A DNA stretch of 12,382 bases from Polyangia bacterium (GCA_030430975.1 JAUIKB010000059.1:1-12382), one strand, 5' to 3'. Positions 1 to 6,607 are shown, counted from the stretch's first letter. Translations and numbers: made by a program. The notes: generated from the sequence alone by a model not told the origin.

Positions 1-591
1 TTGGGCGTATCCTTGTTGGCCTCCGCGGGGTTAGCCGGCATCGTCTTAGGTGTTGCTGCACAGAAATCATTAGCCTCGCTCATCGCCGGCATACAGATAT
101 CGATAGCCGAGCCGATCCGCATCGGCGACACCGTGCTGGTCGAAAACGAGTACGGCATCGTTGAAGAGATCAGCCTCACGTACGTCGTCGTGAAGCTGTG
201 GGACCAGCGCCGGCTCGTGCTCCCCGTCACGTACTTTTTGGAGAAGCCGTTCGAGAACTGGACTCGCGGCAGCACGAATATCACCGGCGTGGTGACGCTC
301 CACGCTGACTATCGAACTCCGGTCGACAAGGTGCGCGCGAAGCTGCTTGAGATCTGCAAAGCCGACGAAACCTGGGACGGCGAGGTCGCAACGCTGGTGG
401 TCCTGGACAGCACGCAAGAAACAATCGTTCTACGCGCAACCGTCTCAGCAGCTCAACCGCCACTGACCTGGAACCTACGCTGTCACGTCCGGGAACAACT
501 GATCGCGTATCTCCGCGATCTAGACGGCGGCGCCTACCTGCCGCGGCGGCGAATCGTTACTTCGGAGCGGGCGGCGCCGGAACCGACTTGA
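1..591 (+). CDS. MscS-family mechanosensitive ion channel, C-terminal part (5' end outside window)
   Basis: Small-conductance mechanosensitive channels open under membrane tension and release solutes during osmotic downshock. The visible part begins inside the pore helix: residues 1-35 are the Gly/Ala-rich TM3-like segment (SLLASAGLAGIVLG), followed by the GDTVLVENEYGIVEEISL stretch typical of the MscS beta domain (about 42-59) and the LPVTYFLEKPFENWTR signature (about 75-90). The remaining 100 residues match the alpha/beta vestibule domain. The frame is open to base 1 and the first codon is TTG inside a conserved helix, so the true start and the outer membrane helices are almost certainly upstream of the window. 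The TGA at 589-591 lies inside the 3' end of the convergent lipoprotein gene, with a 35-bp overlap. Family assignment is firm; the exact physiological role is inferred from the family. Confidence 0.93.
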   Translation: MGVSLLASAGLAGIVLGVAAQKSLASLIAGIQISIAEPIRIGDTVLVENEYGIVEEISLTYVVVKLWDQRRLVLPVTYFLEKPFENWTRGSTNITGVVTLHADYRTPVDKVRAKLLEICKADETWDGEVATLVVLDSTQETIVLRATVSAAQPPLTWNLRCHVREQLIAYLRDLDGGAYLPRRRIVTSERAAPEPT

Positions 592-1687
592 TGCCACCGG
601 GTCGTGGCGGCGCGGGCTTGCCCACGCCAGACTTGTCGCCGCCGGCCGCGTCCGGTGGCACCAAGTCGAGCGTCGCTTCGGTGCCGAACCCACCCGGTTG
701 CTTCTGACCGGGTACCGAAACCTGCGCACCCACCTGCTGCTGCAGCTTGACGCCGATCGGCAGCCCCTCCCCAGCCTTGGCGGTGAGCAGGCCGGTGCCC
801 AATGCGCGGAACTGCACTAGCTGCGCGCCCAGCGGGATGCCCGGCAACTTGATCTGGTTGTCGGCTGAGTAGCGCTTGGTGTTGACGTCGAGCTTGACCG
901 TGTCGCCCTCGACGCCGATGACTTTAACGAGTCTGTAGGCCACCGCGTCGACGCCGCTGAACTCGCCCCGGGATGTCACCATCCAAAAGCCGCCCATCCC
1001 CATCGGCTTGTCGGGATAGGGAAGCAGCACCGTAGCCAGCACCTCGTACAGCGCGCGCGCCAGGTTGCCCGCACCCTCGCTCGCGGTCTTGCTCAGCGTG
1101 GACTTGAAGTCCTTAGCGGCACCGTTGGACGCCACGGTGAAGGTGATCTGAGTGCCCTTGAGCTGACTGACCAAATCGAGCACGTCTTTGGGAACGTTGG
1201 CCAAGGCCGCGCTCAGCTTGGCCTCGGTCACCTTGGCCACGACCGGTTGTCCGGTGGTGGCTTCCTCGTCTTTGACCTTCTTGGCTTCAAAAACCAACTT
1301 GACGTCGATCGGTAGCTTCGGGACGCGCTGGCCGGCGCGAAACCCAAGCTGCGCATTCCACGTGGTCTTCGTGCCTGGCTTCAGACCGTTCTTCGACAGA
1401 TCGACCTTCGGCTCGGAACCTTCAGAGCCGATTTTGATCTGCGGAGCGCCGCCCTTTTTGATCTCGCGATCCGCTGCCCCGGGTGCAAACACTCCGGTCG
1501 GCGGGGGTCCTGAAGTATCCGTCTGAGCTGGTGCCGCGGACGCCATCGCCTTGGCGAGGTTGGGGTCGACGGCTGGCTCTTTCTTGGCAGAGGTGTCCGG
1601 CTTGACGGTCTTTTTGGTTTCCTCTTCGCAACCGAGCGCCGCCAAAGCTAGCGCCCCGATCAGTAACGCTGGAGTCGTCCTGTGCAT
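557..1687 (-). CDS. Predicted lipoprotein, DUF6263-like, unknown function
   Basis: This 376-residue protein has a lipoprotein signal peptide: a basic start (MHR), a hydrophobic core and a lipobox ending AALGC with the lipidated Cys at position 20. Residues 21-110 are Lys-, Ala- and Pro-rich and look disordered. The folded part is about 110-345, and the last 30 residues are again Pro/Gly/Ala-rich. Near 223-265 there is a PYPDKPMGMGGFW stretch followed by alternating hydrophobic residues. This resembles the 'P-x-x-P-v-G-x-G-a-x-W' core I associate with DUF6263-type lipoproteins; that match is from memory and tentative. No catalytic motif is visible. The gene starts 33 bp after the ParB-like gene on the same strand, so co-transcription is likely. 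Its 3' end overlaps the convergent mscS gene by 35 bp. The ATG at 1687-1685 is chosen because it gives a well-formed signal peptide; no strong Shine-Dalgarno is seen. Confidence 0.85.
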   Translation of the reverse strand: MHRTTPALLIGALALAALGCEEETKKTVKPDTSAKKEPAVDPNLAKAMASAAPAQTDTSGPPPTGVFAPGAADREIKKGGAPQIKIGSEGSEPKVDLSKNGLKPGTKTTWNAQLGFRAGQRVPKLPIDVKLVFEAKKVKDEEATTGQPVVAKVTEAKLSAALANVPKDVLDLVSQLKGTQITFTVASNGAAKDFKSTLSKTASEGAGNLARALYEVLATVLLPYPDKPMGMGGFWMVTSRGEFSGVDAVAYRLVKVIGVEGDTVKLDVNTKRYSADNQIKLPGIPLGAQLVQFRALGTGLLTAKAGEGLPIGVKLQQQVGAQVSVPGQKQPGGFGTEATLDLVPPDAAGGDKSGVGKPAPPRPGGIKSVPAPPAPK

Positions 1688-1702
1688 GGGGTGACGGTTA
1701 CC

Positions 1703-1715
1703 AAACCCTGGGTTT
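1703..1715. repeat. Perfect 6-bp-arm palindrome between the ParB-like and lipoprotein genes
   Basis: AAACCC-T-GGGTTT is a perfect dyad lying within the 33-bp gap between two same-strand genes, immediately beside a second small dyad GGT-T-ACC at 1696-1702. It could be a protein-binding site or a short RNA hairpin with a 5-base loop. There is no following T-run, so it is not a standard terminator. Confidence 0.35.
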
Positions 1716-1720
1716 CGCGG

Positions 1721-2695
1721 CTACTCCGACGGTGCCCCACCGGACCGAGCCAGGTCTTCTGGCTTGATCTTGTCGGTCTTGAGATTGCTTGCTTTCTCAG
1801 CCATCTTCGCGATGACTTCGTCAAAAGGTGGCAGTTCGCCCTTGTTGAATCGGATCGGGTTGGCGCGCGCGACGACGAAGGCCTTGATATAGGGGCTGTT
1901 GAAGCCCGCTTCTTTGAGTCGCTTTACGGCCGCGTTGACTTCCTTGTCCATCGCCAAAAGAAGCCCCGCTCGACGCTCCCGTTCTTCGGCGACCTCGGCC
2001 AGCTTGCCGGGCAGCCATTCGTCGATGCGTTTTACGACCGGCGCGTAGGCGCTGCCCGCGAAGCGCCCATTTTTTTCGTAGCAGAAACCGAGCGTCACGA
2101 GCGATGGTTCTTCGAACTCCAGTTCGTAATCCGTCTCGACGGCGTCCGCCCACTCGGCAAGGTCGCGGTACATGCGCACGACCTCGAGCGCACGCTCGCG
2201 TAAGTTGTGTGCCTTCTCGATATTCAGCGCCAAGATTTGGTAGGCGACGCGACGCTCGGGAACGATCAGGGCTAGGATCGCCTTTGCGCCCAGTTCCTTC
2301 ATGACGGTCAAGCGATGGTTACCGTTGGGCGTCAGGTACTTGTCCTCGTGACGCACCACGATCACTGGGTCGAGAAACCGCTTCGTCTTGTCCATGGCGA
2401 CGGTGAGCTTGCGAACGTGTGCGTCGGAGACGTCGCGCTGAAACGGCGTCGGCTCGACCTTGTCGATCGGTAGAGCCGCAAACAGCAGCGTGTTGCCACC
2501 GAGCGGCTCCTTGTACGTGGCCAGCACGGTGCCACCGTCGGTCGCCACCTGCTCCGAGAGCTCGCGCACGGACTCGGTATCGGCGGGCAGCGCTAGCTCA
2601 TTAGCCGCCAGTTCGGTCGGCTTGATCTTGACGCCACGACGCTTCTTGGTCGCCTTTTTCTTAGTAGTTTTCTTCGCTGTCTTCTTTGCTGCCAC
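1721..2695 (-). CDS. ParB/sulfiredoxin-fold (ParB N-terminal-like) protein with a lysine-rich histone-H1-like N-terminus
   Basis: This is a 324-residue protein. Residues 1-20 hold nine Lys and two Arg in AKK/TKK repeats, like histone H1 tails, and suggest nucleic-acid binding. Residues about 73-145 look like a ParB N-terminal (ParB/Srx) domain: LPIDKVEPTPFQRDVSDAHV, then PVIVVRHEDKYLTPNGNHRL (GNHR at 125-128, at the place of the usual G-x-R-R box), then a helix ending in GAKAI. In canonical ParB this box binds and hydrolyses CTP; whether this one does is unknown. The C-terminal 180 residues are helical and charged, and I cannot recognise a parS-binding HTH in them. No parA neighbour is visible, so a plain chromosome-partition role is doubtful. 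The start is GTG at 2695-2693 with an AGGTGG ribosome site at 2704-2699, 3 bases upstream. It is probably first in a two-gene operon with the downstream lipoprotein. Confidence 0.82.
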   Translation of the reverse strand: MAAKKTAKKTTKKKATKKRRGVKIKPTELAANELALPADTESVRELSEQVATDGGTVLATYKEPLGGNTLLFAALPIDKVEPTPFQRDVSDAHVRKLTVAMDKTKRFLDPVIVVRHEDKYLTPNGNHRLTVMKELGAKAILALIVPERRVAYQILALNIEKAHNLRERALEVVRMYRDLAEWADAVETDYELEFEEPSLVTLGFCYEKNGRFAGSAYAPVVKRIDEWLPGKLAEVAEERERRAGLLLAMDKEVNAAVKRLKEAGFNSPYIKAFVVARANPIRFNKGELPPFDEVIAKMAEKASNLKTDKIKPEDLARSGGAPSE

Positions 2696-2740
2696 GGGCC
2701 ACCTGCGTTTCGTGCCGCAACCGAGTGCGGCCGCATGGAC

Positions 2741-2771
2741 TGTAACCAGGTCGAGGTTGTTTTGGCGTCAA
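2741..2771 (-). promoter_or_regulatory. Candidate promoter for the ParB-like gene
   Basis: On the minus strand TTGACG (2771-2766, five of six to the -35 consensus) is followed after 19 bases by GTTACA (2746-2741), a poor -10. The site lies about 46 bp upstream of the GTG start, a reasonable distance. The spacing is long and the -10 weak, so this is only a candidate. Confidence 0.25.
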
Positions 2772-2775
2772 GATT

Positions 2776-2789
2776 CGTTCTCGCGAACG
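2776..2789. repeat. Short inverted repeat in divergent intergenic region
   Basis: CGTTC-TCGC-GAACG has 5-bp perfect arms around a 4-base centre. It lies directly upstream of the candidate -35 of the ParB-like gene and about 43 bp before the start of the divergent exported protein gene. The position would suit an operator serving both genes, but an arm this short can arise by chance. Confidence 0.25.
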
Positions 2790-2831
2790 TGGGCCACGGA
2801 TTCCACCGGGCGGGACGCAGTTCGTCGGGAT

Positions 2832-3545
2832 ATGCTCTACCCGACCATGGCGGCGCGGATACGAATCGGAGCATTCACGGCCTGCCTCGCCGTTTCTCAG
2901 CTAGCCAGCGCGCAGGAGATCCAGCTAAGCGGACCTCTTGAGGGAGCGTGCGTGGCGATTCTAAAGCGGGACGCGACCCCGGCGATCCTCGAGGGCACGC
3001 ACTATCTCAGCGTTGCGTACGACGCGCAGCACCCGGACGGAACCCAGCGCCTCCAAGTCGGTACAGGTGCCGAGTTGACGCTGCCGGCGGTGAACTTCGG
3101 ACCTCGGTACCACTACGGCGGACCGTTCGAGTTCCGCCTCGGCCCGTGGGGTCACGTCGGGAGCCGCCTGCCCGGCAGCTTCGTCGAAGGGGGCATCGTC
3201 ACTACGTTCGGCCAACAGAGCCATGCGCAGTGGGGCACGTTCGGACTGCGCGCGGGCGTCGGCTATGGCGATCTGATCGCAGACGACACGAGCCACCTGA
3301 CGATCACGCTGACCGGCGGGATCCACCAGTTTACCGAGCGCTATTCGTCGCGCGGCGTGTGCGACCCGGTGCCAGAACCCGCCACCTTCGCCTACGGATC
3401 GATCCTGAGGCTGTTCGCTACCGGTCGCCGCGCCCTCGACGATCGCGGCGACGGCTGGCAACTCACCTTCGGACTCGAGCTTTCTCCGACGTTCTTCCTG
3501 CCACCGCACGCCGGCCCCAAATGGATCGGAGCACCTCCGCCTTAG
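2832..3545 (+). CDS. Exported protein of unknown function, possibly beta-barrel-like
   Basis: A signal peptide is clear: MAARIRIGAFTACLAVSQLASA followed by QE, with a plausible signal peptidase I site after ASA. Translation can start at ATG 2832 (237 residues) or ATG 2847 (232 residues). The second gives the more typical signal peptide, and no ribosome site separates the two. The mature part is rich in alternating polar/hydrophobic stretches with Gly and aromatic residues (for example TFGLRAGVGYGDL and LTITLTGGIHQF), as in outer-membrane beta strands. The last visible strand ends near TFFLPPH, although the true end is a Pro-rich tail without a C-terminal Phe. Two Cys in the mature chain (about 35 and 172 counted from the second start) could form a disulfide. 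The reading frame continues upstream to 2460, but that part lies over the ParB-like gene and is not coding. I do not recognise a family. Confidence 0.72.
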   Translation: MLYPTMAARIRIGAFTACLAVSQLASAQEIQLSGPLEGACVAILKRDATPAILEGTHYLSVAYDAQHPDGTQRLQVGTGAELTLPAVNFGPRYHYGGPFEFRLGPWGHVGSRLPGSFVEGGIVTTFGQQSHAQWGTFGLRAGVGYGDLIADDTSHLTITLTGGIHQFTERYSSRGVCDPVPEPATFAYGSILRLFATGRRALDDRGDGWQLTFGLELSPTFFLPPHAGPKWIGAPPP

Positions 3546-3554
3546 CCTGACACT

Positions 3555-3995
3555 CTATTGATCTGTCACGTGGGTTTCTGAACCGGAATCTGACCCCGAC
3601 AGCGGCAACCACAACAGCAACGTGCCGGCGCCGCCGATCACTAGCTCCGCCACCAGATACTTGATCATGACGAACCTGGGGGTGCCATCAACCGCCAGAC
3701 TGAGCAGTCTTCCGGCAGCCAAACCCAGCATGAAAACCACTAGGCTGGCGAGCGCTCCCGCTCGAAATCGGTCACGGAACGCACCTAGTGTCCAGTACGC
3801 GACAAATGCCAGGTACAGCCCCATGATGCCGCGGAACAAGTGTCGGTGCGTGGCGGTATCGATCGGTACATCCAATAGCGGCGCCATCGTGCGCGCGGGA
3901 TCGCGACCGTAGGCGAGCGCGACGGGAATCACCGCCATGGCCGAGACCAGCAAGAGGTATTTTCTGCCCGGTTCTACCCAGCGGCGCCACTGCAT
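3555..3995 (-). CDS. DUF4345-like four-helix membrane protein
   Basis: This 146-residue integral membrane protein has four predicted helices at about 12-30, 52-72, 80-101 and 108-131. The pattern HRHLFRGIMGLYLAF, then FMLGLAAGRLLSL, then DGTPRF at the end of helix 3, matches what I know of the DUF4345 family, whose function is unknown. Residues 132-146 form a short polar Ser/Asp-rich tail. The ATG at 3995-3993 follows a G-rich stretch. The gene lies 49 bp downstream of the glycosyltransferase on the same strand, so it may be the last gene of the radical SAM-glycosyltransferase transcript. A hairpin-forming repeat sits in that gap. It ends 9 bp from the stop of the convergent exported protein gene. 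Confidence 0.82.
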   Translation of the reverse strand: MQWRRWVEPGRKYLLLVSAMAVIPVALAYGRDPARTMAPLLDVPIDTATHRHLFRGIMGLYLAFVAYWTLGAFRDRFRAGALASLVVFMLGLAAGRLLSLAVDGTPRFVMIKYLVAELVIGGAGTLLLWLPLSGSDSGSETHVTDQ

Positions 3996-4020
3996 CCCCC
4001 GAGCCTACCCGTTGCACGGG

Positions 4021-4034
4021 GCGCTGCACAGCGC
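4021..4034. repeat. Inverted repeat between glycosyltransferase and DUF4345 genes
   Basis: GCGCTG-CA-CAGCGC is a perfect 6-bp-arm dyad in the 49-bp gap. As RNA it would form a 5-bp GC-rich stem with a four-base loop. No T-run follows on the minus strand, so it is not a typical intrinsic terminator. It could affect transcript stability or read-through into the DUF4345 gene. Confidence 0.35.
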
Positions 4035-4044
4035 AGCCGCAGCC

Positions 4045-5133
4045 TTAGGCGCAGGCCTCCCGATACACGTCGGCGTGAAGCCGCGTGCTGCGCTCCCAGC
4101 TAAATGCACGAGCTCGTTCCACACCGCGGGCACTCAGCTCAGCGCGTAGCCCGCCGTCACGCACCGCTGCCCGCATGGCGCCACCGAGTGCCGCGATCTC
4201 GCTGACCAATAGTCCGGCATCACCGATCACCTCGCGAAGCGGCGGGATGTCGCTCGCGATCACCGGAGTTCCGCACGCCATCGCCTCTAGCACCGGCATC
4301 CCAAAACCCTCATAGCGCGAGAAATGCACAAGCCCACGCGCCGCCTGCATTAATGCCAAGACCTCTTGCTCGGTCGCCGACTGAATCCACCGAACGTGCG
4401 GAAAGCAGCTTTGGCGAGCACCGTAAAGCCGCTGAAGCACTACCAGATCGGCATGCTCAGCAGCATGCCGGGCGAACGCGCGCATGATCGCCGAGTGATT
4501 CTTGCTCGGCGTGTTCTGACCCATCACAAACAGGAACGGTCGGTGCAGCCCGAAGCGCCGACGCATTCGCTCTCGGACGGCTTCACGATCGGCAGGAACT
4601 TGAAACCGATCCGCCACGCCATGATGGATCACCCGGGTACGCGAGAAGGCGTCCGTCGACCAATGGCGGATCCGGCTGGCGGTGGCTTTACTGATCGCGA
4701 CGATGCGTCTTGCCTGCTGCAACGCGCGAAAAATACCATTGCGGTAAAATATCGTCTGAAAAGGCGTTTTCACGGACAGCCCTTCTGCCCAATGCGGACG
4801 CTCGAGCCACATCAAGTCGTGGATCGTGACCACCGACGGACACCGCACACCCCGACCCAGGATGTTGAACGGGGCGTGGAGCACGTCGACGTCCTGAAGC
4901 GGAACAAGCCGACTTGGGCACACCAGGGTCCGCACTCCGTTCGCTGGAGCAGCGACCTGCCACTGTTGAGTCCCACGCCGATCGCACAACGGCTGAACGC
5001 GGCTAGGATGCGCCCATAGGCGCAGCTGCGCCTCGGGCAGGTGCTGAGGCAAGCGGCGGACGACTTGACTCACATACTCGCCGATCCCGCTCGGTCGCTC
5101 GCGAACGTATCGGCAGTCGACGGACACGAGCAT
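4045..5133 (-). CDS. GT-B glycosyltransferase, GT4-like
   Basis: This 362-residue enzyme probably transfers a sugar from an activated donor to an unknown acceptor in the cytoplasm. The N-terminal lobe has the GT4-type start DCRYVRERPSGIGEYVSQVV (about 6-25) and VVTIHDLMWLERP (101-113). The linker carries RIVAISKATASRI (143-155) and IHHGVADRF (169-177). The donor lobe has FVMGQNTPSKNH (202-213), the E-x7-E element EGFGMPVLE (275-283) and the conserved CGTPVIASDIPPLREVIGDAGLLV region (287-310). The length is usual for the family. The ATG at 5133-5131 is chosen because the alignment starts there, a GGGG lies 8 bases upstream, and the A is shared with the TGA of the radical SAM gene (TGATG). A frame open to 5463 would add 110 residues lying over the radical SAM gene and is rejected. 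Sugar and acceptor cannot be read from sequence. Confidence 0.92.
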   Translation of the reverse strand: MLVSVDCRYVRERPSGIGEYVSQVVRRLPQHLPEAQLRLWAHPSRVQPLCDRRGTQQWQVAAPANGVRTLVCPSRLVPLQDVDVLHAPFNILGRGVRCPSVVTIHDLMWLERPHWAEGLSVKTPFQTIFYRNGIFRALQQARRIVAISKATASRIRHWSTDAFSRTRVIHHGVADRFQVPADREAVRERMRRRFGLHRPFLFVMGQNTPSKNHSAIMRAFARHAAEHADLVVLQRLYGARQSCFPHVRWIQSATEQEVLALMQAARGLVHFSRYEGFGMPVLEAMACGTPVIASDIPPLREVIGDAGLLVSEIAALGGAMRAAVRDGGLRAELSARGVERARAFSWERSTRLHADVYREACA

Positions 5134-6152
5134 CAGTCCGACCCCAACACATTGAGATGGCGCTTCGGCGCCGCCTGAGCAGCCGTACCTCGCGAGGGCA
5201 AGAACCGTCGAGCACGCATACCCCACGCGAAGTTCTCTTCGACCACGCGCGCGCACCAACACTGAGCGCAACCTTGGCGTTGAAGCTGCTCGAACGCCCG
5301 ACGAGCCCCATGCTCGAGTACGTTCATGCCACCCTCTTGCCGGTTCACCTGCCCGCAGTGATACAGATTGCCCTCCGGATCGAGGGTGGCGTTGATCCAA
5401 CCCGCTGCGCAGGGCAGCTCCGCATCGCGTGGATAGTCCGCAAAGTGCCGCAGGCTCGGCCACCGGTTGGCAACGGCAGGGCTGCCCGCGCGCTTCCGGT
5501 TCGCAACGACGGCCAGCGCTGCCTGCAATCGCTCAGGGTCAGCCACGTAGCTCTGCCCAACGCCCGCCCCGTCGATGAATAGGCTGGGTCGAACCGGCTG
5601 AAACACGACTCGGTACGCACGCTCCTCGGCGAAGTCGATCAGCTCTTCCATCCGATCGGCATTGTGCGTCCCGATCACGCAGGTGAACTCCACTGACCGC
5701 CCCCATTCGATCGCCTGGTCCGCTCCTCGAATCGCCTTATCGAAGGCGCCGGCGCCGCGAACTTGGTCGTGCGCTTGCCGCGGACCATCAAGACTGATCT
5801 TTAGCTTGTCGAGCAAACTTATCGTCGCTTTTCTTCGAGGAATCAGCACACCGTTGGTGTTCATGTACACGCGCACGCCAAGCGCGGTAAGAAACTCCGT
5901 GATCTCCAGCACGTACCGGTGCGTGAGCGGCTCGCCGCCATCCAGCGATACATGACGCATGCCAAGCGCGTACAGTTCAGCGAGCGCGCGGAGCATTTGG
6001 TCGTACGACATCTCCGAAGGCAAGGGCGTATGGCGATCACAGTATTCACATTGTAAATTACAGCGATGCGTCAGTTCGAACCCAAGGCTGAACGGGACGG
6101 CCTGCGCCCTCGCCCGAGCGCCAACCAGTTTCGCGTAGTCAGTCCAATGCAT
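5133..6152 (-). CDS. Radical SAM enzyme with SPASM-like C-terminal cysteine domain
   Basis: This is a 339-residue enzyme. The CNLQCEYC motif (Cys 31, 35, 38; C-x3-C-x2-C) binds the [4Fe-4S] cluster that cleaves S-adenosylmethionine. SLDGGEPLTH (69-78) is the SAM-binding GGE strand, and MNTNG (97-101) and ISLDGP (119-124) follow in the usual order of the TIM-barrel. After residue 240 there are five further Cys (248, 266, 295, 298, 300), with CAAGW and CAQCWC spacing. This is as expected for a SPASM or Twitch auxiliary cluster domain, as in peptide- and sugar-modifying members. The ATG at 6152-6150 is chosen because AGGAGG lies 5 bases upstream. A longer frame to 6389 adds 79 residues with no family similarity. 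The next gene, a glycosyltransferase, is translationally coupled. No RiPP precursor, transporter or peptidase is seen nearby, so the substrate is unknown. Confidence 0.93.
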   Translation of the reverse strand: MHWTDYAKLVGARARAQAVPFSLGFELTHRCNLQCEYCDRHTPLPSEMSYDQMLRALAELYALGMRHVSLDGGEPLTHRYVLEITEFLTALGVRVYMNTNGVLIPRRKATISLLDKLKISLDGPRQAHDQVRGAGAFDKAIRGADQAIEWGRSVEFTCVIGTHNADRMEELIDFAEERAYRVVFQPVRPSLFIDGAGVGQSYVADPERLQAALAVVANRKRAGSPAVANRWPSLRHFADYPRDAELPCAAGWINATLDPEGNLYHCGQVNRQEGGMNVLEHGARRAFEQLQRQGCAQCWCARVVEENFAWGMRARRFLPSRGTAAQAAPKRHLNVLGSD

Positions 6153-6157
6153 GCACG

Positions 6158-6163
6158 CCTCCT
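6158..6163 (-). promoter_or_regulatory. Ribosome binding site of the radical SAM gene
   Basis: The minus strand reads AGGAGG followed by 5 bases (CGTGC) and ATG. It is a full consensus Shine-Dalgarno, the strongest in the window, and it decides the start of the radical SAM gene at 6152 over the upstream in-frame codons. Confidence 0.85.
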
Positions 6164-6230
6164 GCTGCCAACCCGAACTCGGTAGAGCAAGCGACGTACC
6201 AACGCGCATGACCGACTTTCCCAGTGGCAT

Positions 6231-6271
6231 CGCTATCGAGCGTGAAACCGCTTCACACCGCAGCGTGCGGT
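6231..6271. repeat. Three abutting inverted repeats in the radical SAM leader
   Basis: CGCT-ATCG-AGCG (6231-6242), GTGAA-ACCGC-TTCAC (6242-6256) and ACCGCA-GCG-TGCGGT (6257-6271) follow one another with no spacer (the first two share one base). As RNA they would make three short stem-loops with stems of 4, 5 and 6 bp, 80-120 bases upstream of the radical SAM ATG. The loop of the second (ACCGC) repeats the left arm of the third, so the TGCGGT arm could pair with either copy. A riboswitch or operator role is speculative. Confidence 0.35.
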
Positions 6272-6388
6272 AGCGTCCCGCCTGTGACTGGGGGGCACAG
6301 CACGACCGCACGTGAAGCAGAGCGAACGATCCATCCCCGACACAGCATGACCAGTGGTGCGACCACCATCGCTTGCTCCGCACCGTCA

Positions 6389-6417
6389 AATATGGTCAGG
6401 CGGCTACTTTTGGCCAA
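6389..6417 (-). promoter_or_regulatory. Candidate sigma-70-type promoter for the radical SAM-glycosyltransferase operon
   Basis: On the minus strand TTGGCC (6417-6412) is separated by exactly 17 bases from CATATT (6394-6389). Each hexamer matches four of six consensus positions and the surroundings are AT-richer than the neighbourhood. It would start transcription about 230 bases before the radical SAM ATG. Promoter calls in GC-rich myxobacteria-like DNA are unreliable by eye. Confidence 0.3.
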
Positions 6418-6489
6418 CAGGCGGCGACCGCCGACAATCAACGTGACCGGACCCCTCGCCGACTTCGCGCCATCAACGTGGATCCGGCA

Positions 6490-6503
6490 CTGATCGTGAT
6501 CAG
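6490..6503. repeat. Inverted repeat CTGATC-GT-GATCAG
   Basis: This perfect dyad with 6-bp arms and a 2-base centre is about 73 bp upstream of the candidate radical SAM promoter and about 105 bp beyond the stop of the lipoprotein gene. The position would suit an operator or activator site, but nothing identifies a binding protein. Confidence 0.3.
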
Positions 6504-6607
6504 CACCACGCCGACGGAACTACGCGTTCAGCAACGCACCTGCGAGCTGAAGCTCTCGGCTGCGCTGAAGCGTGGGGCGCGCCCAAGACACGCGCCCGCC
6601 ACCGACG

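Larger units (their letters stand above)
6153..6607. other. 455-bp non-coding region upstream of the radical SAM gene
   Basis: Reading frames here are short, start with weak codons and show no recognisable protein. The stretch does hold a consensus ribosome site (6158-6163), three abutting inverted repeats (6231-6271), a candidate minus-strand promoter (6389-6417) and a 6-bp-arm dyad (6490-6503). If the promoter call is right, the radical SAM transcript has a leader of roughly 230 bases. I found no tRNA and no intrinsic terminator for the upstream lipoprotein gene. Confidence 0.6.

Noticed and set aside
2460..2831. Upstream in-frame extension of the exported protein on the plus strand
   Set aside because: It lies antisense over the ParB-like gene and its lysine-tail codons. 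The real protein begins with a clear signal peptide at 2832 or 2847.
4366..5019. 217-codon plus-strand frame antisense to the glycosyltransferase
   Set aside because: The opposite strand carries all GT-B motifs. This frame has a composition rich in Arg/His/Pro and no motif.
5134..5463. N-terminal 110-residue extension of the glycosyltransferase
   Set aside because: It overlaps the radical SAM gene on the same strand in another frame and has no family similarity. The family start is at 5133, with a coupled ATG.
6153..6389. N-terminal 79-residue extension of the radical SAM enzyme
   Set aside because: The AGGAGG site fits the internal ATG at 6152. The extra residues are Cys/Arg/Ser-rich with no domain and would cover the candidate -10 and the hairpins.
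6253..6441. 62-codon minus-strand frame as a possible RiPP precursor for the radical SAM enzyme
   Set aside because: It starts with TTG without a ribosome site, has no leader/core pattern or repeat, and overlaps the inverted repeats and the candidate promoter.
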